Below, piece after piece: positions 15,316 to 24,167 of a stretch of 49,794 bases of DNA (its first letter is position 1; every line of letters begins with the position of its first letter). Under the pieces are notes generated by a model. It was given only the letters and a program-made list of their open reading frames with translations. It made no database searches and was not told the DNA's origin. The DNA is from Planctomycetota bacterium. Lineage in GTDB: Bacteria > Planctomycetota > Planctomycetia > Gemmatales > Gemmataceae. A program made the translations under genes and the position numbers. Where the stretch lies: NCBI GenBank assembly GCA_021324515.1, contig JAJPIY010000312.1, positions 1-49,794 on the forward strand, in the 5' to 3' direction.

Positions 15316-17142
15316 TTACCGTGTGGCCGGCGGCGGTCCCGTTCCCACCGGCGGTAGGTAAGCCGGCCGCGTCGTGTTTACCGGCAGCACCTCGCCGGTA
15401 TTGCGCAGGAACGAAAGCTCGCGGGCCGGGTAGCCCAGGGCGTGAAATAGCGCGAACTGCGCAGTGTTGTACTCGGCCACGGTGGTGATGTAATTGTCGT
15501 AAGCCCTCATTAACAACTGCAAGGCAAAAACCGACTCCCACGGTTTGGTGACCAGCTGCAAGACGTTGCCGAAGCGTTTGGTCTGCTTCAACCCCTCGAC
15601 ATTGCCGTTGTAATTGATGAGGGCCGAACGCACCTCGCGTTCGGCCTGTACGATGCGGGCCGCCGCCGATTGCAGGTCCGCCTGTGCCCGCGTTACGTCC
15701 GCGGCGATCGCGTCCTGGAGTTGGAACAACTCGACGATGGCCTGCGACGACATGCCGCGCGCTTGCTTGACCCAGGCCAGGTTCCGCAAGCCCAGGCCGT
15801 CAGCCATCGTCAGAAACTGGGCGCTGACATCCTCGCGGCCGCTCCAGATGTTCAGCTTGCCGCCATTGCCCACGCCGTAGCCGCCAACTTCGATTAATTC
15901 GTAGGGCGTCTGGAAGCCGTTCCACAGCATAGAGCCGAGGAAAGGACGCAGTTTCTCCTGCCGGATCTTTACCAGCATCGCCTGGACTACGGCCTGATGC
16001 GATGCCAATTCCGGGCGGTTGGTCAGGGCGATGGGCATCAGATCGTCGAGCGATCGTTGAGGATCGATCAATGTTACCTGCAAGTGGTCGTGTTCGAGCG
16101 GCTCGACCACGGCGCGGGGATCCAGACGAAGGATGCGCGTCAGATCGGCGCTAGCGATGCGCCACATTTGCCGCGCGGTGACCGCTTGCTGCTCCAGGTC
16201 GGCGAGCAGGTTGCGGGCGCGATCGATCTCCACGGCTGGCACCAGGTCGCGGCTCAGTTCAGCCATCACGGCGACGAGTCTGCGGCCTCTTTGGACGGCA
16301 TCAATCGTGACGGCATATTGGCCGCGAAACTTGTGAACGGCGAAGTAGGCCTTGGCCGTCATGAACAGCGCGTCGTTCTTGGCCGTCTGTACGTCCCAGC
16401 GCGCGGAATTGAGCATCTGCCGCTGGCGCAGCGGCTCGAAAATCATGTCGGCAATGTATTGAAACTGCGGCTCGGGAAGCAGCGGTTCGCCTGGAGTGGG
16501 TTGATAGAAGTAGCTCTGCCCTAGCGGCAGGTAGGTGAAGCCGGCGCCGCTGTAGAAAAAGTTGATATTTTGGTTGAGCGGTTTTCCCAGGCTACCCGGT
16601 GCATTTTGCCCAAAGGCATTTTCGCCCTGGGGGACGTTAACGCCTCGGTTCAAATCCGGTCCGTAGCCGTCGTGGCGTATATAATCGCCGCCGAGATTGA
16701 GCGAAGGGATCCAGAGGACAGCAGCCTTTTGCAGTTTGGCCTCGGCCACCCAAACACTGGCCCCGGCCGCAGACACGATGAGCGGCCGGGCGTCGGCCAA
16801 CCGTAAAGCGGTGGCCAGATTGATGGGGAAGACAAGGTCGCCGGGTTCGGGAGGCGGCGGTTTGAGATCCAGGACCTCGCCGCCGGGCACTGGCGGCCGT
16901 TCCAGGGGAGACTTTTGGCTCGGCCGGCCGGTCTGTTCTGCGCCAGGAGCCGGAAACCGGATGAGCGGAGAATCGCTGCTTGTGCCGCCGTTGTCAGCTC
17001 CCAGGGCGCCGCTTTGTTGGGGGGACTGGATTTGCTCGCTTGAGGCCGACGGGGCCGGAGTTTGGCCGCTACAGGGAACCGGAGCCAAGCAGGCAAACAG
17101 CAGGACCATGAAGATGATCGGCGGACGATTGAATCGTTCCAT
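15316..17142 (-). CDS. TolC-like outer-membrane efflux protein, paralogue 1
   Basis: A 608-residue outer-membrane factor. A signal peptide (MERFNRPPIIFMVLLFACLA) is followed by a Pro/Ser-rich linker of about 90 residues, then a conserved entry segment LVFPINLATALRLADARPLI that starts the helical barrel. The two-fold repeated alpha-helical structure typical of the family follows, with DRARNLLADLEQQAVTARQM in the first half and AIVELFQLQDAIAADVTRAQ in the second. The C-terminus ends in LPPVGTGPPPATR. Strong ribosome site GGAAGGAG. It is the most downstream of three tandem copies. No pump or membrane fusion gene lies next to the trio, so the partner pump is unknown. Confidence 0.9.
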   Translation of the reverse strand: MERFNRPPIIFMVLLFACLAPVPCSGQTPAPSASSEQIQSPQQSGALGADNGGTSSDSPLIRFPAPGAEQTGRPSQKSPLERPPVPGGEVLDLKPPPPEPGDLVFPINLATALRLADARPLIVSAAGASVWVAEAKLQKAAVLWIPSLNLGGDYIRHDGYGPDLNRGVNVPQGENAFGQNAPGSLGKPLNQNINFFYSGAGFTYLPLGQSYFYQPTPGEPLLPEPQFQYIADMIFEPLRQRQMLNSARWDVQTAKNDALFMTAKAYFAVHKFRGQYAVTIDAVQRGRRLVAVMAELSRDLVPAVEIDRARNLLADLEQQAVTARQMWRIASADLTRILRLDPRAVVEPLEHDHLQVTLIDPQRSLDDLMPIALTNRPELASHQAVVQAMLVKIRQEKLRPFLGSMLWNGFQTPYELIEVGGYGVGNGGKLNIWSGREDVSAQFLTMADGLGLRNLAWVKQARGMSSQAIVELFQLQDAIAADVTRAQADLQSAAARIVQAEREVRSALINYNGNVEGLKQTKRFGNVLQLVTKPWESVFALQLLMRAYDNYITTVAEYNTAQFALFHALGYPARELSFLRNTGEVLPVNTTRPAYLPPVGTGPPPATR

Positions 17143-17236
17143 CGCAATAGCTCCTTCCGTTCGCTCGGACGGCGCCTCCTCAACCTTTCATCGACTCCTA
17201 CGCCGAGAAACCTTATTCGCTCCGCTCGCCGGGTTT

Positions 17237-19021
17237 TCATCGCGGTGGCGGCGGCGGCCCTGTGCCTACTGGCGGCAGGAAGCCGGGACGCATCGTATTG
17301 ACCGGCAGGATCTCGCCGGTACGGCGGAAGTAGGCGACCTCCCGCGCAGGATAACCCAGAGCGTGGAACAAGCGAAACTGAGCCTGGTTGTATTCGGCAA
17401 CCGTCGTCCAGTAGTCGTCGTAAGCCATCTTTAACAATTGCAGAGAAAAGACCGCGTCCGGCACGCGGAAGACCAGTTTCAAGACGTTGCCAAAGCGTTG
17501 GGTCTGTTTCAGACCCTCAACGACGCCTTTGTAATTGACGAGGGCCCCGCGCAACTCCCGTTCCGCCTGAACGACGCGGGCCGCCGCCGATTGAAGAAGC
17601 GCCTGCGACCGGGTCACGTCCGCAACCACCATGTCCTGGATGCGGAAAAGCTCGACGGTGGCCTGCGACGCTTCGCCGCGCCTCCACTTGACCATGGCCG
17701 CATTCCCCAGTCCCAGATTAGCGAACTGCCAGGCGAGTCCGGGAGCGACGTCGTCACGGGCATACCACAGATTCATCTTGCCGCCGTTGCCGATGCCGAA
17801 GGCCCCAACCTGAATTTGTTCGTAGGGCGTTTGAAAACCGTTCACCATGGGAATGGGCAGGATGGGGCGCAATTTCTCTTGACGGATGCGTACCAGCGCC
17901 GCCTGGACCAAGGCCTGCCGCGATGCTAGTTCTGGGCGGTTGGTCAGAGCAATTTGCATCAGATCGTCGAGCGAACGATCCGGTTCGATCATAGTAATTT
18001 GCAGGTGATCTGGCTCAAGCGGCTCGACCACGGCACGGGGATCGAGGCGAAGGACCTGAGTGAGATTGGCACTGGAGCGGCGCCAGTATTGGCGGGCGAT
18101 AACGGCTTGCTGCTCCATGTCGGCCAGGAAGTTCCTGGCCCGGTCTACCTCAAACTGGGGCACCAGATCTCTCCTCAACTCGTCAATCTCCGCAACCAGT
18201 TTTCGGCCTTTGATGACAACATCGATGGCGCCGGCATACGTCCCCCGCCACTTATGCACGTCGAAATACGCCAGCGCGGTCGCCAGTAAGGCGTCGTTTT
18301 TGGCGGATTGGATGTTCCAGCGGGCAGCATTGAGGTTCTGTCTGGCGGCCAAAGGCGCGAAGATATCATCGGTGAGATATTGCATGTAGAAGAGGGCGGC
18401 GCCCGTGTAAAAAAAGTTGATGTTTTGGTTTTGCGGTCTGCCAAAGCTGCCCGGAGCGTTTTGCCCGAAGGCGTTTTCACCGCCGGGGATGTTCGTGCCG
18501 CGCAGCGTATCGGGGCCATTGCCGTCGTGGCGGATATAGTCGAAGCCGAGGTTGAGATCGGGCAGCCAGTGGGCCCAGGCTTCCTGGAGCTGGGCCTCAG
18601 CCACCCAGGCGCTGGCCTGAGCGGCGATCACGATCAAAGGTCGAGCATCAGACAAACGCAAGGCGGTGGCCAGGTTGATGGGAAAGCGCAGATCGCCTGG
18701 TTCCTACGGCGGAAGCGGCAGCTTGACGATCTCTCCTCCGGCCGGAGGCGGCACTTCCAGGGGAGACAGCTGACTCGGCTTGGCGGGTAGTTGGAGCGGC
18801 ACGGGAGTAGGAACCTGTTCGGCAGCGCCGCGGTGGGCCGGGAGGATAGACGAAGAGAGCACGGGTTTCGGCGAAGGAAGCTCCAGCTGTTCTGATGGAC
18901 GTGCGGCCGGGGACGCTGTTGACGGCTGCTGGTCCGAGGATTGGGCGCGGCCGGGCGATGAATCCAACCACGCGAGCAGCAAGACCGTGAAGACGATCGG
19001 CAAATGGATGCATCGTTTCAT
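17237..19021 (-). pseudogene. TolC-like paralogue 2, interrupted by one TAG
   Basis: The frame is continuous with paralogues 1 and 3 across 594 codons except for one TAG at 18704-18706 (codon 106). Both neighbours read LPPLEPGDL or a close variant here; this copy reads LPP-stop-EPGDLRFPINLATALRL. A TTG leucine codon changed to TAG would explain it. The part before has a signal peptide (MKRCIHLPIVFTVLLLAWLD) and ribosome site GGAAGGAG; the part after is a complete outer-membrane factor domain but has no signal peptide or good restart site. No other damage is visible, so the break is recent, a sequencing error, or read through by a suppressor tRNA. Tail LPPVGTGPPPPPR matches the paralogues. Confidence 0.85.
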
Positions 19022-19119
19022 CGGCATGACTCCTTCCGTCGCTTGCTCGCGGTTAGCGCTGCTTCGCTAAAACCTCGTGACTTTTCGGCGCTTTGGCGAA
19101 GCGGCGCTAACCGATCCTG

Positions 19120-20844
19120 TTACCGTGTCACCGGCGGCGGTCCCGTACCTACGGGCGGCAGAAACGCAGGCCGTTGCGTGTTGATCGGCAGGATGCCGTC
19201 CGGCGACCGTAACAACTCGATCTCGGACGCAGGATAGCCCAAGGCGTGGAATAGCTCGAACTGCGCTGTGTTGTAGTCGGCGACGCTGTTGAAGTATTCG
19301 ACAAAGGCTGTATGCAATAGCTTGAGAGCGAAGACCACCTGTTGCGGGGGATAGATCAGTTCCAGTAAGCCTCCAACAGGTTCCTTGGGATTTTCTGCGA
19401 AACGCTTCGTCTGGCCCATGCCTTCGTAGTTCTTCTGATAGGTAACGAGTCCTGTCCGCAAGGAGCGTTCGGCTTGGACGACGCGGGCCGCCGACATCTG
19501 TACTTTCGCCTGCGCCTGATTTATTTCCGCTGCTATCGCGTCCTGGGCCTGAAACAGAGCGACGAGGGCCTGCGACTGTTCGCCACGCCGTCTTTTGATA
19601 TGGGCCAGGTTGCCCAATCCAAAGCTATCTAATTGCCAAACGAACTGAGCGCTGATGTCATCGCGGAAGCTCCACAGGTTCAATTTGCCGCCATTGCCGG
19701 TGCCAAAGATCGAGGCTTGGGGTATCATGCCGCCGGGAGTCTGCCAGCCGGTGATCAAGATCGAGGGGAGCAGCGGGCGCATTTTCTCCTGGCGGATGCG
19801 GACCAGGGCCGCTTCGATTTGCGCTTTGTGCGAAGCCAGTTCGGGACGGTTGGTCAGGCCAATCGGGATCAGATCATCGAGCGAGCGAGACGGATCGATC
19901 AAGGTGATCTGGAGATGATCGTGTTCGAGCGGCTCGCACACGGCGCGGGGATCGAGGCGAAGGACCTGGGTAAGATCGGCGCTGGCGATGCGCCAGTTCT
20001 GGCGGTGGAGGACGGCCTGCTGCTCGAGAAACGCCAGCAGGTTCCTGGCCCGGTCTACCTCGACGGCAGGAGCCAAGTCTCGGCTCAATGCCTCGATTGC
20101 TGCAATCACCTTGCGCCCTTCCTGGACGGTATAGAGGGCGCCGGCGTACTGGCCGCGGAAGCGGTGGACGTTGAAGTAGGCGCGGGCAACCTCCAGAAGA
20201 GCGTCGTTTTTGGCGGTCTGGATGTCCCAGCGCTTGGCGTTCAAGTCCTGCCGCTGGGCCAACGGCTGAAAGATCATATCGGTGGTGGCGACCACCTGGT
20301 ATAAGCCGACGCCGGCGATAAACCAGTTGAGGTTTTGGTTGAGCGGTTTACCAAAGCTGCCTGGAGCGGGCTGTCCGAGAGAATTTAGCCCCTGCGGAAC
20401 ATCGACGCCGCCATTGAAATCAATCGGGCCATCGTGGCGGGCGTAAGAGGTAGCAATCATGAAGGAGGGGATCCAGAGGGTAGCGGCTTTCTGGAGTTTG
20501 GCCTCGGCCACCCAGGCGCTGGCCTGGGCGGCGGCCACGATCAGTGGCCGAGCATCGGCCAAACGCAGGGCCGTGGCCAGGTTGATGGGAAAACGCAAAT
20601 CGCCGGGTTCCAAGGGCGGCAGCGGCAGCTTCACGGTTTCGCCGCCGGGTGGCGGCGGCAGTTCCAGCGGAGACTTTTGGCTCGGCTGAGGCGGCAGATT
20701 GAGCTGTACAGGCAGTTGGAGAAGAGGCGAAGATTGGGCCGGCCGCGGCGAAGGAAGATCCGGCTGAGCACGACAGGGCAACGGCCCCAACCCCAAGAGC
20801 GCCAGAACCAAAAACAGGATGCGTAACCTGTCGAATCGTTCCAT
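19120..20844 (-). CDS. TolC-like outer-membrane efflux protein, paralogue 3
   Basis: A 574-residue copy, first in the direction of transcription. The start MERFDRLRILFLVLALLGLG is placed by alignment with paralogue 1; an upstream in-frame ATG at 20865 is also possible. The ribosome site is weaker than in the other two copies (ACGAGTC where they have GGAAGGAG). Signal peptide, Pro-rich linker, then the shared GDLRFPINLATALRLADARP, the long helical domain and the tail LPPVGTGPPPVTR. It differs from the others by an insert in the second half (around FAENPKEPVGG). The promoter of the cluster should be in the AT-richer stretch 20890-20990. Confidence 0.9.
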   Translation of the reverse strand: MERFDRLRILFLVLALLGLGPLPCRAQPDLPSPRPAQSSPLLQLPVQLNLPPQPSQKSPLELPPPPGGETVKLPLPPLEPGDLRFPINLATALRLADARPLIVAAAQASAWVAEAKLQKAATLWIPSFMIATSYARHDGPIDFNGGVDVPQGLNSLGQPAPGSFGKPLNQNLNWFIAGVGLYQVVATTDMIFQPLAQRQDLNAKRWDIQTAKNDALLEVARAYFNVHRFRGQYAGALYTVQEGRKVIAAIEALSRDLAPAVEVDRARNLLAFLEQQAVLHRQNWRIASADLTQVLRLDPRAVCEPLEHDHLQITLIDPSRSLDDLIPIGLTNRPELASHKAQIEAALVRIRQEKMRPLLPSILITGWQTPGGMIPQASIFGTGNGGKLNLWSFRDDISAQFVWQLDSFGLGNLAHIKRRRGEQSQALVALFQAQDAIAAEINQAQAKVQMSAARVVQAERSLRTGLVTYQKNYEGMGQTKRFAENPKEPVGGLLELIYPPQQVVFALKLLHTAFVEYFNSVADYNTAQFELFHALGYPASEIELLRSPDGILPINTQRPAFLPPVGTGPPPVTR

Positions 20845-21048
20845 AGGATGACTCGTCTGTTCCATCGGAACGCCCAAACACGATCAACTGCGGCTCAGGA
20901 AGATGCTACTTCTATCGGTTTGGGACGATAAAAAGGACAATAACGAAAGGACAAATTACAAAGAATTTAGCGATGTAAGCAAATCTGCGCATGGTTCCGT
21001 TACAAAGTTGTCATCGACACGGTTTATACGATAGAAACATTTTTTTAC

Positions 21049-21053
21049 GGAGG
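21049..21053 (+). promoter_or_regulatory. Shine-Dalgarno GGAGG in front of an ATC codon
   Basis: A perfect GGAGG with a six-base spacer (TTTCCC) before ATC at 21060. No ATG, GTG or TTG lies at that spacing. The only upstream in-frame ATG (20991) has no ribosome site, and the residues between do not look like protein. Confidence 0.6.
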
Positions 21054-21059
21054 TTTCCC

Positions 21060-21914
21060 ATCTTCACGCTGCAAACGTACACCGTCAGCGACGGCTATCG
21101 TTGTCATTACCGAGACTACCCCGCCGTCGGCCTGCCGCGTGGCCGGGTCGTTTTTGTACACGGCATTCAGAGCCACGCCGGCTGGTACGAGTATTCGTGT
21201 CGTCGGCTCAGCGAGGCGGGGTTCGCCGTGTCGTTTCTCGATCGCCGCGGTTCGGGGCAGAATACCGAAGCACGCGGCGACACGCCGAGTTTTCGCCGCT
21301 TGCTCGATGACATTGCCGAATTCTTGCAGCCGCTGCGGCAGCAACGTCCGCCGCTGCCGATCTTTCTCGGCGGCATCTCCTGGGGAGGCAAACTCGTTAC
21401 CGCCCTGCAACGCCGCCATCCCGGCTTGTGTGATGGCCTTATGTTGTTGTGTCCGGGATTTTGTCCGCAAGTACGTCCCAGCCGCAAGGAACGGCTCGGT
21501 ATCCTCTGGTCGCGCCTGACGGCGCCGCGCCGCCTGTTTGCGGTGCCGCTGAGCGACCCGCAACTGTTCACAGCCACGCCGCGCTGGCAAGAATTCATCC
21601 GCACGGATCCGTTGGCCCTCCGTCAGGCCACGGCGCGTTTCTTCGTCGAGAGCGTACGGCTCGATCTGTATTTACCCTGGGCGGTATCCTCGGTGCGTCT
21701 GCCGGTCCTGCTGCTGCTTGCCGAGCAGGATCGCATCATCGACAATGCCCGTACGCGGGCATTCGTGGGACGTTTCCCGACTGCGGATAAGGAAGTGCAT
21801 GAATATGCCGGCGCCCATCACACGCTCGAATTCGAGGACAATCCGGAAATCTTCCTCACCGATTTGCTGCGCTGGTTGGAGCGGCGAGCGGGGCGTGTCA
21901 ACGCCCCGGTGTGA
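21060..21914 (+). CDS. Alpha/beta hydrolase (monoacylglycerol-lipase-like)
   Basis: A serine hydrolase of the lysophospholipase/monoacylglycerol lipase type, about 284 residues if begun at the ATC codon. It has the oxyanion-side motif FVHGIQSHAGWYEY, the nucleophile elbow GGISWGGK, the acid in LLLAEQDRIID and the histidine in YAGAHHTLEF, so the Ser-Asp-His triad is complete. The start is odd: GGAGG precedes ATC, while the first in-frame ATG is 69 bases upstream without a ribosome site. The last dozen residues (ERRAGRVNAPV) come from the first copy of a tandem hairpin repeat that also holds the stop codon. Natural substrate unknown; likely an ester or acylglycerol. Confidence 0.85.
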   Translation: MFTLQTYTVSDGYRCHYRDYPAVGLPRGRVVFVHGIQSHAGWYEYSCRRLSEAGFAVSFLDRRGSGQNTEARGDTPSFRRLLDDIAEFLQPLRQQRPPLPIFLGGISWGGKLVTALQRRHPGLCDGLMLLCPGFCPQVRPSRKERLGILWSRLTAPRRLFAVPLSDPQLFTATPRWQEFIRTDPLALRQATARFFVESVRLDLYLPWAVSSVRLPVLLLLAEQDRIIDNARTRAFVGRFPTADKEVHEYAGAHHTLEFEDNPEIFLTDLLRWLERRAGRVNAPV

Positions 21915-22046
21915 GTTGGTTGGAGCGGCGAGCGGGGCGTGTCAACGCCCCGGTGTGAGCAGGTTGGAGCGGCGAGCGGGGCGTGTCAACGCCCCGGTGT
22001 GAGTTGGTTGGAGCGGCGAGCGGGGCGTGTCAACGCCCCGGTGTGA
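21874..22046. repeat. Four tandem 44-bp GCGAGC hairpin repeats
   Basis: Copies begin at 21874, 21918, 21962 and 22006. Each has GGTTGGAGCG, then GCGAGC, stem GGGGCGT, loop GTCA, stem ACGCCCC and GGTGTGA. The copies are nearly identical, so the array is recent. The first lies in the 3' end of the hydrolase gene; TGA in GGTGTGA is its stop. The last ends 30 bases before the next gene's start. Confidence 0.95.
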
Positions 22047-22075
22047 GTAATCAAAACTCAATTGGAAGGTCTCGA

Positions 22076-23611
22076 ATGGATGCAATCGTGATCGGTGCGG
22101 GGCCGAACGGTTTGACGGCGGCGGCGACGTTGGCGCGGCACGGCTGGGAAGTGCTCGTCCTGGAAGCGAAACACCGGCCCGGCGGGGCCGTGTATTCCGA
22201 GCCGCTGACGTTGCCGGGCTATCTCCACGATGTCGGCGCCGCCTTCTTTCCCTTCGCCGATGACAGCCCCGCCTTTCGCTTTCTTGACCTGAGGGGCGCC
22301 GGTCTGCAATTGGCCAATGCCCGTTGGGAAAGCTGCCATCCCGCCCCAGATGGCAGCTCGGTGTCGATTGCTCGTGACATGGAGGAGACCGTGCGTTCTT
22401 TTGGCGTCGATGGTCCGGCTTGGCGGCGCTTGGCCCAGTGGCGCTGCAACATGGGCCGACGTTTGGCCGAGGCCCTGCTCGCCCCGTTGCCTGCAATCGG
22501 TCCCAGTTGGCGTCTGGGCCTTGGCAACCTCTTGCGCTTGGGGACATGGGGGTTGCTGAGTTCGGGCGCGTTGGCGCGGCGGCTCTTTCAAACCGAGGCG
22601 GCCCGGCGTGTTGTGCCTGGATTATCTCTGCACGCGGACCTCGGCCCCGAGGATTTCGCCGGTGCGGGCATCGGCCTGGTGTTGGCTTTGCTGGCGGCGG
22701 GCGGCGGTTTTCCGGCGCCGCGGGGCGGCGCACGGGCCATTACCCAGGCCTTGCTCCGCCGTCTCGAAGAGGCCGGCGGCAAGCTCCGACTCAATACGCG
22801 GGTCTGTCGTATTCTTGTCCGCCAGCGTCGTGTAGTCGCAGTCCGCACCGAACAGGGCGAGGAGATTGCCGTACGCCGCGCCGTCCTGGCCGATGTCGGC
22901 CCGCCGGCGTTGTTCTTGCGCATGCTGGATGAACGCGCTACCACGTGGTGGCTGCGAACTCAGGTGCGGCGGTTTCGCTATGCCTGGGGCACTTTCAAAA
23001 TGGACTGGGCCTTATCGGGACCGACGCCGTGGCTGTCCGAGGAAGCGCGCGAAGCGGCCGTGATTCATGCCGGCGACAGTCTCGCCGACCTCGCCGCCTT
23101 CACGCGCCAGGTGCGCGCTGGGCAATTGCCAGATAATCCTTATCTCGTTATTGGCCAACAATCGCTGGTCGATCCGGGCCGCGCCCCGCCCGGCTGCCAT
23201 ACCCTGTGGGCGTATACCCACGTTCCCTCTACTATCGAGGGTGGCTGGCAGAGACAGCGCCAAGCCTTCGCCGATCGTATCGAACGCCGCTTGGAAGGAC
23301 TCGCCCCCGGCTTCCGTCAATTAGTCCGCGGTCGCTTCATTGCTGCACCGGAGGATCTGGAAGCGATGGATGAAAACCTGGTTGGCGGCGACATCGGCGG
23401 CGGCAGCGCCCAGTTCGACCAGCAATTGATCTTTCGCCCCGCTTTCCCGTATTTCCGTTATCGCACGCCGGTCAAGGGCCTGTATTTGGCGTCGGCGTCT
23501 ACGCATCCGGGTCCAGGTGTCCACGGCGCCTGCGGCTTCAACGCCGCCCTCGCCGCTTTGTCGGATCAGAAGGACCAACCACAGAAAAACAGAGACACAG
23601 AGAATAAATAA
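22076..23611 (+). CDS. Phytoene-desaturase-like FAD oxidoreductase
   Basis: A 511-residue member of the CrtI/PYROXD2-like amine oxidase fold. The dinucleotide-binding motif VIGAGPNGLTAAATLARHGW starts at residue 4, followed by VLEAKHRPGGAVYSE; the C-terminus has PGVHGACGFNAALAAL, the usual closing of the FAD site. It may oxidise a carotenoid or other lipid-like substrate. No other carotenoid genes are nearby, so the product is open. Start at ATG 22076 with GGAAGG upstream; the frame is open through the preceding repeat array, but that part is repeat, not protein. The last residues (QPQKNRDTENK) come from one arm of an inverted repeat. Confidence 0.9.
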   Translation: MDAIVIGAGPNGLTAAATLARHGWEVLVLEAKHRPGGAVYSEPLTLPGYLHDVGAAFFPFADDSPAFRFLDLRGAGLQLANARWESCHPAPDGSSVSIARDMEETVRSFGVDGPAWRRLAQWRCNMGRRLAEALLAPLPAIGPSWRLGLGNLLRLGTWGLLSSGALARRLFQTEAARRVVPGLSLHADLGPEDFAGAGIGLVLALLAAGGGFPAPRGGARAITQALLRRLEEAGGKLRLNTRVCRILVRQRRVVAVRTEQGEEIAVRRAVLADVGPPALFLRMLDERATTWWLRTQVRRFRYAWGTFKMDWALSGPTPWLSEEAREAAVIHAGDSLADLAAFTRQVRAGQLPDNPYLVIGQQSLVDPGRAPPGCHTLWAYTHVPSTIEGGWQRQRQAFADRIERRLEGLAPGFRQLVRGRFIAAPEDLEAMDENLVGGDIGGGSAQFDQQLIFRPAFPYFRYRTPVKGLYLASASTHPGPGVHGACGFNAALAALSDQKDQPQKNRDTENK

Positions 23612-23683
23612 AGAGATACTCAAAAATGGGTATTATTTTTGTCGTTTGCTTTTTCTGTTTTTCTTCTCTGTGTCTCTGTGGTT
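23576..23683. repeat. CACAGAG inverted repeat between convergent genes
   Basis: AACCACAG and ACAGAGACACAGAGAA at 23576-23603 pair with TTCTCTGTGTCTCTGTGGTT at 23664-23683. The left arm lies in the last codons of the oxidoreductase gene; the right arm ends 6 bases before the stop of the opposing ACT gene. T-runs on both strands make a two-way terminator plausible. Confidence 0.8.
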
Positions 23684-23689
23684 AATTTT

Positions 23690-24124
23690 TTAGCTCACAG
23701 CGCCGAGGTCGCCGAGGATGGCGGCGGCGCGGTTGGAGTCGGCCACGCTGTCGAAAGAAGCGTAGCCGACGAATTTATCGCCGAGCACAGACATCATCAA
23801 GCCGTGCAAGCTCAGTCCTTCGGTCGCCCATTTCTGCGTCAGGCGATGCGCCAAGCCGGCTTGGTTGTCGCCCTCAACACGCAGCACCACCGGATGATCG
23901 GTCTCGCTCAGACCGGCTGCCCGCGCCGCCCGCACTTGCAGCGCGCCGGTGATCGGCGCCACGTAAAGCACCCCGATGCCCGGTCGGTCCTCCAGCCGTT
24001 TCGTGTAGATATATTCGAGGTTGGCGCCCGCTTGGGCCAGCAGGGACAGCTTCGCCGCCACGCCGCCCGCCTGATCTTTCACTTCGCCTGACCAGACATG
24101 CACGCGATCCAGTTTGAAGCCCAT
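23690..24124 (-). CDS. ACT-domain protein
   Basis: A 144-residue protein made almost wholly of two ACT-like ligand-binding modules. The first half has the pattern GEVKDQAGGVAAKLSLLAQA and then LEYIYTKRL; the second has VEGDNQAGLAHRLTQKWAT and GLSLHGLMMSV. ACT domains bind amino acids or similar small ligands to control enzymes; a free-standing pair such as this is likely a regulatory partner. Start MGFKLDRVHVW at 24124 has GAGGG upstream; the longer frame adds an unlikely N-terminus. Gene order with the isomerase upstream (44 bases) suggests one transcript. Confidence 0.85.
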   Translation of the reverse strand: MGFKLDRVHVWSGEVKDQAGGVAAKLSLLAQAGANLEYIYTKRLEDRPGIGVLYVAPITGALQVRAARAAGLSETDHPVVLRVEGDNQAGLAHRLTQKWATEGLSLHGLMMSVLGDKFVGYASFDSVADSNRAAAILGDLGAVS

Positions 24125-24167
24125 GATGATTACCCTCGCCAGAAAGAATGGAGCATCCAAAAGGGGA

